Source: Phoronis australis (lineage: Eukaryota; Phoronida; Phoronidae). From it: DNA of 64,000 bases. Every line of letters begins with the position of its first letter. Position 1 is the stretch's first letter. A program made the translations under genes and the position numbers. The notes under the pieces were generated by a model. That model had not been told where the DNA came from. It ran no database searches and saw only the letters and a list, made by a program, of their open reading frames with translations. The DNA lies in the NCBI GenBank assembly GCA_002633005.1, contig NMRA01000333.1, positions 220,321-284,320 of the forward strand. Direction: 5' to 3'. This document shows, one piece after another, positions 10,201-22,300 of this stretch.

Positions 10201-12901
10201 TTATGATAAAGTGTAAAGTGTTGTCACATGCTCCAACCCCCCCCCCCCTGAGTCTTAAGACACTGTACACCCAACATCTGTAGTAGTTTTCAGTGAGACT
10301 GGTATGGCTCTTTCCTTGAGAAGTAACAAGTGTTTTCTAAACAAAAATGGAATTGATTTATATCGATTTATATTGATTTAGCATTAGATGAAGAGCTATG
10401 CACAAATTTTAAGCGTTTTCACAAAAATGGCCGTCCAATGACTTGCTTTAATGTGACGTCATTTTGATGTTGGATCTTGTCAAATAAAATTAAAATTAAA
10501 ACCAAATAATTTGGCCTGTTTCACGTAGCACTATGAATTATTAAGCACTCTAAAAATTTTTGCCTGGTCTAAATCCTCAACTCTCCGAAGCATACCACAG
10601 TTGCATACAATTTGTGCATACCATTGGTGCATACAATTAGTGCAAACGTTGTCAAATCACACAGATTAATCCAAACACATAATTTTGTACACATTTCAAG
10701 TGCTAAATTGCAACACTGTGCATTGCTGTTCCTTTTTGTGGGTCCAAATAGCATCATTAATGGTAGCAAATACATCAATACTAAACATACGAATTGTGCG
10801 ACGTTTTTAAGCAGTCATCTGGTATTCACTAAGTAATACAATACTCAGCAAACTAAAGGGTTTGAAAATGTCGTTTTAAAGGAACATAGAACAACATGTG
10901 TCCAATTATGAAGTGGACAGTTTACTGCACGTCTTGCATATCAGGGATTGTCCAGTTTTCAAAATTGTAACTGTGAAGTGGACTATTATTCGAATACTCA
11001 TCGTTTCAAATCTGCTAATTTTCAAAAAAGTTAACCAGATTTCTTTTCGTCAAAAATCATCAAACAAAATTTGCTGGCTAATTTTCAAATGTTTTTGTGT
11101 TTTCCTTCCAGGTTTTCACTAAATCTAAACCGAAGCCAGACAAATTTTTCATGCAATTTGTCAATTTTAGTGGAAAAACTAGTGTTGACAGCACTGTTGT
11201 CCTAGTGCCTGCATCTCCATGAAAGCGCTCTTACTCTTTTAATTAGGTCGTCCCTCGAGGCAGTTCAGTAATGACCTGAATCTATATATTTTTAAAGGAA
11301 CTTCAGAATCCATTAACGGCTTGACAAGTGATTTTCCGAGACCAGCCTCAGTGTGGACTCAAACCTACAACCCCCGGCCTGTGGTTGCAGTCAAATCCTA
11401 TACTGGTTTAATAGCTAAATCTCACCCATTAAGAGGTTATGTGTCTTAAGCATAATTAAGTGAACAGTAAAGACACCAGCTTAGAATTCGTTAAATGTCT
11501 TTTAGACAATGGTAAAATAGGCTATTTGCAATAGAATTACAAAAACAACAGATTTGGTTGTGCCATAGCTCTGGTCAAACTAATTACTTCAAGAAGTCTA
11601 GACCATCCAGCAACCCCAAAAATACATTTTTGAGCAATAAAACCAGTTATGCACTCAAAACAGCACTTGCAAGCCAGCAAATACAACGTGCGTGTGGAGA
11701 ATATTGAATGGCATTATGATAATTTAGCACACATCATGGCGGACAAGTGAAATTTAGTTTAAAAATTGTAAAATTTTTCCACAAAAACAGATTAAAAAAT
11801 TTAGTGTATTGCCTGGTTTGCACTGCATTGACGCGATAAAAAAACATTTGGTAAAGTTCGCTTGTCAGTCATATTTGCAAAAAGATATAGTTTTTGAAAA
11901 GTGCCAATATTTTAAACAAAATATGTGCAGAAGTACTGTACACTCCAGTGTTCATAAAGCAGCTACCCAGTATTTAGGCCTATTTCCTCTAAACGCACCA
12001 TTATTTCATCAACCACAGTGAGACTAAATACACACTTCCTTTTAACAACTCTTCAGGTTCAAGGCCAAAGTCAAGGATATTTATATCGGGTCATCACACC
12101 CTAAATCATCCATAGTTTTATTTTTAGTCCTTAAATAAGTCCAGCGTCGAAGGAAATTAGTAAGAATGAGATATTTTTCATGTAATACTTCCTTGATACT
12201 TATTTTTACAAGTCACGAAATATCAGTTTGAACACACGAGACATGTTGATGTATGTCGAGAATGTAATGCATGCATGATTCGAGTATGTCAGGGGAGTCT
12301 TAACATGCATTCAATTACTGTGAAGCCCATTACTTGTCTCATGGGATAGAAGGAGTTAATTACTGTTGAATAAGTCCACAGACTAGCAATAATATAGACA
12401 GTGTTACCAAAAATGTACTGAATTGAGAATTGAAAACTTGCTGGATGTGATGTGGTTCCCAAATGTACCTTTTTCTTATAATAATGCATTTTGTATTTTT
12501 GTGAAAAACAAAATGCAATAGGATGAATATGGGTACTGGCTTCTTACCTGTTTTCTAAGGTATGTCATCTTATTGGCCGCTATGCCGGCACACTTGCTAG
12601 AAACTGAACCGGCATTGGAAGAGAGTGGTGCCCCCTTTAAGAATTTCATGGAGAAATACAGAAGTTGTCTATGATCTATGGTGTAACTCATTGAATGTAT
12701 GAACTTTTGATTTGTCTGGAGTCGTTTTACAATCATCTTTGGAAAATTTCCACAAGTTTTACCGAGGCTTTGATTTTCTTCCCTCCTTTCCATGAGTCTT
12801 CTACTATTTTTCAATATTTCCAGATCATTCATAAGTAACATGTGTCAAAAGGTCGATAACTAGTAAATTATAAACCAAAAGAATGCTGGAAACTCTTTGA
12901 A
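10201..12901. other. Intergenic spacer between convergent TTC21B and TIMELESS
   Basis: No gene supported. A poly-C run of about 13 bases lies near 10231. Otherwise AT-rich sequence without recognised repeats. A 121-codon minus-strand ORF at 12476-12841 has no recognisable domain and is not called. Confidence 0.6.
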
Positions 12902-13000
12902 ATATTTCTCCCGATGTTGCAGAGGCATACTTACCCCTGCACGGCACAGGAATCAGTCAACAATCTCCAATAGGTGGCTCTCCAACATCAGGAGAAATAT
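12902..13000. repeat. 99-bp hairpin just beyond the TIMELESS 3' end
   Basis: ATATTTCTCCCGATGTTG at 12902-12919 pairs with 12983-13000 with one mismatch; pairing extends inward with gaps to about 23 bp. The loop is GC-richer than its surroundings and contains ATACTTACC on the + strand. On the minus strand it begins about 70 nt past the TIMELESS poly(A) signal. Confidence 0.7.
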
Positions 13001-13070
13001 CAACGGGGTGTGCACATGAAGTAGATCAACTGGAAGAATGAGAGTGCGCATCACCTGGTCTATAAAATTG

Positions 13071-13076
13071 TTTATT
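13071..13076 (-). terminator. TIMELESS poly(A) signal AATAAA
   Basis: TTTATT on the + strand reads AATAAA on the TIMELESS strand, 154 nt after the stop codon; this is the first canonical signal. Confidence 0.7.
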
Positions 13077-13229
13077 ACACAAAGTACATGCCTCATCAAG
13101 TATGGCAGAAACAAAAAGCATTAACAGATTGAGTAACAAATGACTCGGAACTGTGATCAAGTAACGGATATTTCACAAGTAAAATCTCAGACTAATATGT
13201 TGCTAGTCTACAAAGTGAACTTTCATGTT

Positions 13230-13348
13230 CTAATCTGAATCACTGTCAATCTGCTGTCTTTTCACCACTCGTCGTATCGGGATGTGATCTTCAATGTCGG
13301 AGTCCGAGTCTTCCATCGTCTGAGAGAACATAGTGGCAGGAAATGTTT
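13230..13348 (-). CDS. TIMELESS: TIMELESS terminal exon
   Basis: Acceptor TTTTTAG. Encodes [20 protein letters not shown] then [19 protein letters not shown] and TAG. The end resembles vertebrate KKKRYQIEDDEDD. Confidence 0.92.
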
Positions 13349-16300
13349 CTAAAAATGAAAAATTTTAAAGAACCCCAAAATAAACATGACCATAACTTCT
13401 TTGAAAAGTGAAAATAAAGAGTGTTACAGCAGACTGGTGTACAATGATACTCAAGCTGTGTGTGGCGACATAACTACAATGCTACCAATAAGAAGTACAT
13501 TACTTTATGCAAAGTTTTTTTGTTTATCGAAAACAAGATGTATTGTTCACGACAATTTGAATCTCCTGTCCTCTCCGTTGTGCAACAAGTGATGTAGGAA
13601 CCTTTTGCAACCCTAAGTGGTTTTTAAAGCTTTCTTAAGTGGTATTTGTAACGATTGTAACCCTGAGGGTCAAAGGGAAATGTTGCCTTTCCGGAATACA
13701 TTTTCCAAGTATTTGGCATAATTTTCTTATTACAAAGAGCATTTTGAAATGTTTTTTTTAACTTTCAGAGTAACTAAAATATGCAAATAGACCAGAATGA
13801 TTTAAAAAGTCTGCAAATCATGAACCCACCTTTGGGTTTAGACAACGGTTCTTCATCACTGTCACTATCAGCCTGGTTTGTGGTTGACCTCTGTGTCTCC
13901 TCTGTATCTAGAACACAGAAAAATAGCATGCTGTTGAAAGTCTACTTCTGCCAAGATGGCCGACACATCAGAGACTGAACAGTGAAGACATTTCACCTCT
14001 GAAATAAGTGATCAGTTGCAGATCTACGTTTTCAGTAAAGGGGAAGGGAGTTAGGATTTGCACGAATCCAAGGCCCGTAGTGCCAAGCGGGAGAGGTCGG
14101 GAGGGGGTTTCACCCTCCTGTGGACAATATTTTTTTGTTTTTTTAGGTGATTTCGTTTTCCTGGCAAAGTTTTTATTTATTTTTATTTTTGATCCTGTTC
14201 CAGGGAGTTAAAACCCCTGAACCAACCCCGCCCCTTGCATATACCTCCGGTCGTGTACACAGAGTCTGTTTAAACTGATTTCACACATTATGATCTTCAT
14301 CAGAAATTTGGGCTTAGAGAGGGTAGCTGATCCACATAGTGGCTTAGAATTTTGCAGACCATTGGTATTTCATAGGTGCCATTCACAAACAATAGGCCTT
14401 TTGAAATTGACATGCAAGGTCAGTGAAAGCAGTTCTTTCTGAACCCTACTCTGTCCTACAACTGTCCCAGTTGGCTTGTGTAAGTAAACACAGCTTACCA
14501 AAGGGTTTATGGTCCTGGCTGAGAAACCACTGTTTTATTACACCCTACAGGTTTTAAATAGCCAAGCCTGGAATGTGAACTGTACACCTGATACAAAGTA
14601 AAAAGCAGAAGGTACAAAATATTGCTATTGATTTGCACCATTCCAACAGAAGCTTTGAACATTTTTGTTTGACCTCTTCACCAAGTGGCACTCCACTACA
14701 TCTCTCCTTCCAAATACTTCGACTTACAAGCATTTTGCATAGCATATTCACATTCACATAATTTAAGAATTCCCCCTCTGAAGGCACAGATAAGCAGATG
14801 TATTCCATAACTAGCATGATACACCCAGTTGCCATTCTATTCTATTTTGTCATGACAACTCTGAAACCAGATGAGATATGCAATTTATGCATTTTCAATT
14901 TTCCCTTTGTATTCAGACACAAAAGGTGTCAATTTGTTTTCAGCATTAAACACGCATATTTTATATAATTTATAACATGCATATTTTATATAATTTAAAA
15001 TTTTCCATATTAAGCATTCAGCGTTAGTTCTTATTGACACATGTTGCTATGCATGAGACAAAATGGCGGAGATAAGTTTATCATCTGATCCAATCAGGTG
15101 TCCATGGCGTCATAGACTCTTAACCAAGCACCAATAAGACAATCCTGGCTAATTGTTGGATTTCACATTATATCCGACACTACGATAGCTTCAAGTTAAA
15201 CGTAACGTCAGCTGCTTAAACAGGTAACCAACTATGTCACAATGTCAACAACATGAAAACCAAAAATACATTGCTGGTGTCAACCAATCCTCATCACCTG
15301 CTAATGCATCATTGGCATCAATCTTCCAAGTTAGAGGCGGCAATCAATTAAAAACTCGTAAAACTACCTAACAAATTGGACATTATGATCCTTGGTGGGT
15401 GGTCCTTTCCCACACTTGCCATGTAATTCGCTAAAAGCGTCCCGCTTGCCCATCAAGCAGACTTTAAAAGGAGTTTTCTAGGGTTACTGTGCATCATTTT
15501 GTTTCAAAGAACGGGATGGGAAAGTCGTTTTTAGTATCTGTTAATAGGCCAAAGCTGGGTTTGGTATCATTTTAATGAATTAACTCCTCCAAAGTGGACC
15601 AAAAGATGTTCTTGTCTAAAACCAATAAAGAAAACGTCAATAATGAAGCCATTAATGAGACAAGAGATACAACGTAAAAATGGTTGTGTTCATGAAGTAT
15701 TATGCCCAAACATTCCGGGTTAGGAGTTGACAGACTGTCTAAGTAACAGACAAAATATAAGTCGAATGGATGTCAGCATTTTTATCATTTTACATCTATT
15801 CTGATGTTAATTTCACCATTATCCTGACTGATCATCTTTCATTACAACTCTTTGTTCTACTTCCCTAAGGTTAATCACCTGTTGCCAGTTTTACCATAAC
15901 TTGTGTTTACACAGGCACCAGATGGTTATTGACAGCACTATACTATTACTAATCCCCCTTTTGTGCCATTCATACACTATTCATGTGACTGTGCTGTAAG
16001 CCTACATCTGCTTTCCAACCAACTTCAATTGTACTGTACTACTGACGAAGGGATCTTAGAATGATTTGGACACTTCAGTATATTTTATGTATAAAATCAT
16101 CTTGATGCATCTTTTTGTGATTGTGTTAAAAGCTACTTAAGGGGAGTTTCAAAAATCAAAACTTAAGTTCAAAATTCAAGATCACAGTAAATGACCTTGA
16201 AATGACCTTCATCTAGCTGTCCAATGTTTCTAGAATTTATTAAGATAAGATAGGGATTAACAAAAGATACGTAATGCTGTGTACCCCCGGGCCCGATTTT

Positions 16301-19300
16301 TTTTGGATGAAACTATCTATCATTTCTGACAGCTACGTTCAAAGTCGTCAAAATGAACCCAAACTTGGCGTGCAAAGTTACCAGAGGTGGACCTAGCAGC
16401 ATGTCAGTGATGGGTCAATGACTGGGTGAGTGATTCTACATAAAATGACTCATTTTATCTGTGATGGGTCAATGACTGGGTGAGTGATTCTATATAAAAT
16501 GACTCATTTTATCTGTGATGGGTCAATGACTGGGTGAGTGATTCTATATAAAATGACTCATTTTATCTTGTACATATCTAATGGCTGTAACTAAACACAA
16601 GATGAACAATCTTGGACGGTAATTTGATTGGTACTTTGTGAAGAACTAAACTGACACATGGCCCTCCCGGCAACAACTCACCACTTTCTTCATCGTTTAC
16701 TTGAACTCGAGACTTCTTTCTCATAGGGGTCAGTTTTGACGTGGAGTTCAGCAAAACTTCGCCTTCACTCTCGCTTGATTCCCTTTTTCGTTTAGTTTCC
16801 GTGTTTTTCACAAGGGGCTCATCGTCACTTTCCGAAGACACGTGTCCGTTTACCACTGCTGACTTTCGATTGACCAATGAAGCTTCACCCTCACTTTCAC
16901 TACTTTCTACATTTGGGCGTGGGTGTTTACTAGCTGGACTGTTATTGACAGCTGACAGGCCCTCATCGATAATCAACTTTTCGCCATCACTGAAATTAAA
17001 GATATAATTTTACGTATAGGCTAAAGGCTGTGCCAGTAAAAACATATAAGGGGAAGGCACTTTCATTTTTTACCCACCACCCATATTTTTCTTTTATTTC
17101 TCCAACCCACCACCCATAATTTTTAATTAGGTTGAAATACAAAATGCAAGCATCCGTATGTTTGGATAATACGTGGTAATGTACTCGTTACTTTTATTCT
17201 TTTTAGATATTTTCAATCTTCAATGTTTCCTTAGCCAACAACGGTCCAGCAGGCACAACACTAGCTCCCTCTCAAGGCAAGGAATAAAAATTCACACATG
17301 CTTTCCACTGAAAAGTGATTAACAAACAAGAATGTTGGTATGCGCTCTTAGTGTGCATTACAAATGGCAGACACTAGGGGGTGCTCATCACTCAAACTTC
17401 CTACAGAAGGATTATCACTTGTACACAAATTGCCTCTAGGACTTGTATCATAATCTGTTAGTACAGACAACTAGCTGTCTTGTCGGGTGTTGTCGAAATC
17501 TAAAGCCGTCAAGAGGGTGGTCAAATCAAAACGAAAAGCGGGTGTGGTCAACGCATCCATCCCTGCCATTTTCTGCCAAATTTCATTGGCCAGTTGTACC
17601 AAGCAGTTTTCGAGATAATCAACCTTTCTTGTCAAAAATTAAAAAGGCCAAGAAGGGGTTCAACAGTAGCCAAATCTGTCCGAAAATCGACTGGTACTGG
17701 CGCATCCCCACCATCTATCTCTGTGCCAAATGTCATCATGATCCGTTGAGCAGTTTCAACATAATCGACGGACAGGGAATGACTTGAGCAGTCAAAAACC
17801 AACAGAAGGAGCCACAGAAGTTGAATCTGTCCAAAAATCAATTGACGCAGGTGCATTCTCACCATATACCTCTGTATTGAATTTCATTGTGATCAGTCAA
17901 GCAGCTTTTGAGATACTCGCCGCACAAGTAATGGCGTGTTGAAAACTAAAAAGGCCAACATGGGATACCACGGTAGCCAAATCCGTCTGAAAATCGACTG
18001 GTGCTGGCACATCCCTGCCAAGTACCTTTATACCAAATTTTATCATGATCTGCCAAGATAATTGATTGACAAGAAATGATAATGACTGACAGACAAGAAA
18101 TGATAATGACAGACGGACTGACTGATGGACGAACAGACGGATGGGATGTCAATTATGTCCGACCACAAAAGCTTTTGTGGATGCAGAAAAATTCCATCAC
18201 AACTCATGTCCATCACAAGAAACTTGCAGTTCAAAGACACCTGTGAGAAATACTTTAGGCAGCCATCAGGTGTCTCTGTCCACCAGGAGTCTGTAATTTC
18301 AATACTTTTTCAGTTTCATAATCTACGAATCTCAAAGTGTTTCCACGAATTCTTTCAGGCTGCTAAGCCAAGTAAATATTGGAAATTGTTTATGTGACTC
18401 CTCATACTTTTTATCAAAACGTACACACTCCACGCTGTACACTAGCAATATGGGCTTCTTTTGTTACTTTGCATATTTTTGGATATCTGCCAAGTGATTT
18501 TTTGGCGAGTTTTTGATGTTTTCTCAGAGGATATTGAGGTCTGTGGTTGGCTGAAAATACTCACTCATCAACATTTACGAGACAAAAACCACACCCACTT
18601 TTGGTGATTAGACAACCACACATTTTTATTTCAACTGCCGCCCCCCCCCCCATACAGAATCTTTGCAAGACCGAGTTTAATACGAATGGCTTGTTGTGCC
18701 TGTGTTGAGCACAGCGCAATACGACAGTCTCACTCTCTCAAAGATGCAACTTTGCCTCAGCAAAAGCAGAAACCAACCCTCTAGTCACAGCATGTTGGAA
18801 ATGCCAATTAGTAAAAGCTGAAACCAACCCCCTAGGGGTAATACGACTCACATTAGTGAAAGTTTAGAATTTTTACTTTCCTGGTAAGCATGACTTGATT
18901 TCTCAGAATTGTCAGTTCACATTAAGCAAAAGCTTTCAATCGACTACCATTATTTCAGAACAAAAAACATTCTGATTATGTGAACAAAATGAGACAAATT
19001 GATGCAGATTATAAGTCATCCAGTAGTTAAGAATGTGGGAAAATTATGAATCTATACTAGACTTACTTGTGTGGCTGATGAAATGTTCGATTATTATCAA
19101 ATAAGTCCAGTACAGCGGCCCGTTCCAACAAAACTGACTTAGCTAAGACAAATCTTAAATTTTAGTAAATTTTAAGATAACACTTAAATTTGTCTCGATA
19201 CCGTTTCACGAAAGAGATCTTAAGTTTGAATTAAGTTTTTGATAAAAGTTTTGTCTTAATTTTAACTATCTTACCGGACATGGAAGTTTCAGAGTATGGA

Positions 19301-22300
19301 AGTTCAGACAAATCTTAGACTTAAGTCAGTTTCTTGGAACGGGCCCCTGATTTATAATTTTCCCTATAAAATGAGATAAATTTCAACCAGACACAAGAAC
19401 AAAAGCAATTTTCCACAAAGACGGAAAAGTTCATGGAACTAGTCCTCTGTCTACATAACTCGGCAATAGACAAGAAAAGCCAATGTTTCTTTTTATAAAC
19501 CAAAACCAAAAAACAATCAAATTCTTTCCCTGAGATCGAGTTAGTGCTCATATCATTCCACCATCGCTGGCCAGTCACCACGATGGTAAAGTGGTTGAAC
19601 ATGCCTTCTGAATGCCATGTTGTCTCCATTTCCAGTTTCTGCTCATACTAAATTGACAAAAGACAAAAAGTTAACAGAAATTGCTAATTAGCTTAACGGA
19701 GAAAACAGATGGATTCACGTTTCCTAAGAGTGGAAAATTTTAAAGGTCTCTAAACAATAATTATACTTGGAAGGCATCATTACCTGTCAGAAGAGTCGTC
19801 TACCAGTCTCTTCAGTCTAGACGTAACAGAAGGTTTGGATTTGGGTTTGGCCCTGGCCCTGTCAATCAAAAATCAACAATGGCTTTACCAACAGCAATGT
19901 ATAGAGACTGGAGTCTATTTCAGATCAGTTTCATGACAGCAATGAGCAAGTTGTAATTCTGTGTACCAGTACCTTTCGACAACTGGTTTCTACACAACCT
20001 TCGAAGCCATTTCAACAAATCTATGATTAAAATTTTGAAAACCTCATCCTGCAACAAATCATTGAAGGATGGGAATTTCATCTACAGTACTGCTGCATTG
20101 TGGGACAGTTGTTGACTTGAGCACACCAGAATTGAAACATGGCCCCACTTTAACACGCTTTTTGGGGCGAGTAGGACAAAGTAACAAGCATAAAGAATGA
20201 GCCTCCAAAGGCATAGAATAAACACATAGATTACCAAATCTTTTGAGCGAAAGATTCTCGAGGCATGTGCCACTTGATCACACTGAAGGTTACACAGTCC
20301 ACAGGTTATCTGCGATGTCAACAAATGTTTGCGAGATGACAACCGTCTCAATATGTATTGCAAAGACGGAAGCACCGTGGCTGAAATCCCCGAATTGAAA
20401 AACAATTGCTGAGTAAAACATCCATGCTACTGTAGAATCTGCTTTTGGAAATGGTCCCCAACAGCAGGTGTCAATCAAAGAGTTCACAATCGCGAGTTGA
20501 TATGCCCCTCTTAGAAATGTCGATGGAATGAAAATTCATAGAGTCTGAGTCTACTTAATACATTCATTGTACATTCCTTGACACTGAACTCAATCTAACC
20601 TGTTTTTAGCTCTGGCCGCTTTTTCTTCATTTTTTTTCAACTTTCGTTTCTGTTTCGCCAAGTCCTTCAGTTTGTTCCTTCGACTGTTGTCTTTGGAAGG
20701 AACAACTACGTCATCTTCAGAATTTGGGTCAAGCACATTGGCCAATCGCACAAGGTTCAAGGGGTCGAGGTCCACAGGAATTCGCCAAAATCTTTCCTGC
20801 AATGTAAGTTTGCAGGGTGTACAGTGAAATCAAGTTTGGCGAATCTGAATCTAATTAGTGATCTCCAAAGTAATTCTACTAGTTGTATAATTGCATTTCT
20901 GGAGTAATTAAGAAAATTGAATACAACTCACATATTGCTTCAATAAAAAGGCACCAGGCAAATCTGCGTGACGGAACTTTTGAATTGATTTTATAAATGT
21001 ATCATTAATCAAGTACCTAAAGCCTTAGAGAATAAAATTTACAAGAAAAATTATTTCAACCATACAATGTGCCTTGCCAAACCATAACTGACAAAGTGTT
21101 CAAGAATATGAACGTTAAATTTGCCAATACGATTTGAGGTTACATCTACTCCTAATTACCGGTATAATGTTACCGTCTTATTGAAAGATCTAAGTTAATA
21201 GCGACTGTCAACTCAGAAAAGTACATGTTTATTGAAAGTAGGCCTCGAGAAAAATCTATTTGTGTCATTCACAACATTGTGCTACTTATGGTCTAGCAAA
21301 AATGACATTTTAAGAGGTGCACTGACAGGGAAAAAGTTCATTCACAAGCATTCATCAAACTTTGTCTGATAACAATGCTCGTGTCTGAAACTTTCCATAA
21401 CTGGCGTCAATGTTTTTTACTGCAAACATACATTCAGTGTTTAGCACTTTTCTACGAATAATACACGACTATTGATTTTAAATTTAACATATTAAAAGAA
21501 TGAAAGCTCTAATAAAAAATCTAAAACAAGGTTTTCACATTAAGACATAGTGCTGTCTGAAAAATGATACACAATTAAACTTGGCTGACTTTTTCTTGAT
21601 ATGTCACGTACCAAAGTTTGGAGTCATGCTCTAACAGCAATTGCTGAAAAACCAAATTATATACCCACAGTTGAACACTCACTGCTTTGTTCTCGATTTA
21701 TGTTCCAAACTACGCTTTACAGTTGTGACAATAACTAGAATGTATTCAAGATTCCTTCTTAACATTATTTTTTGCAAAATAACGCAAAGTGGAAAGAAGC
21801 TACATGTGTTAATGAGCAGTAGTTTCTATTTTCCACAACCAGTAAGAACATATTTACCCTTGACAGTTTCAACTCTACCAACCTTGTGGAACTAAATAAT
21901 AAGCGTATTTAACAATGAAACAAGAAGCGAATTGTTCAAAGCCAATCCCATGATTCACTGCAAGTGTAGTTAAATGTAGGTCAGCAGGTCACCTTCGAGA
22001 GAGTCACAAACAACATTGTGTTAATCACGGAATAAATTACATGAAACTACACCGAGATATTTCGCAACAGTTGCGTGGCGATATATCAGAAATTGGGTAG
22101 GATTTGCTGCAATTTTATGAAGTGTTGTTGAATTCATGGTGGGTTTTCTAATTCAGACGACACCACGTTCAGTCCGCAATCTTCAACACAGGTCTTTAGC
22201 CGCTGTGGGACTGAGTTTGAACTTGAATGGAGCTGGAAATCGATTCTCACAAGCTATCAGCATACAGGAGAGCTTCATCTTGCATTCTGACAATTTTTTT

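Noticed and set aside
12476-12841. 121-codon minus-strand ORF in the intergenic spacer
   Set aside because: No domain, no recognisable homology and AT-biased composition; expected by chance in 64 kb.
12928-12940. ATACTTACC as the start of a U1 snRNA gene
   Set aside because: Sequence after the first nine bases does not follow U1 stem-loop I or the Sm site; kept only as a feature of the hairpin.
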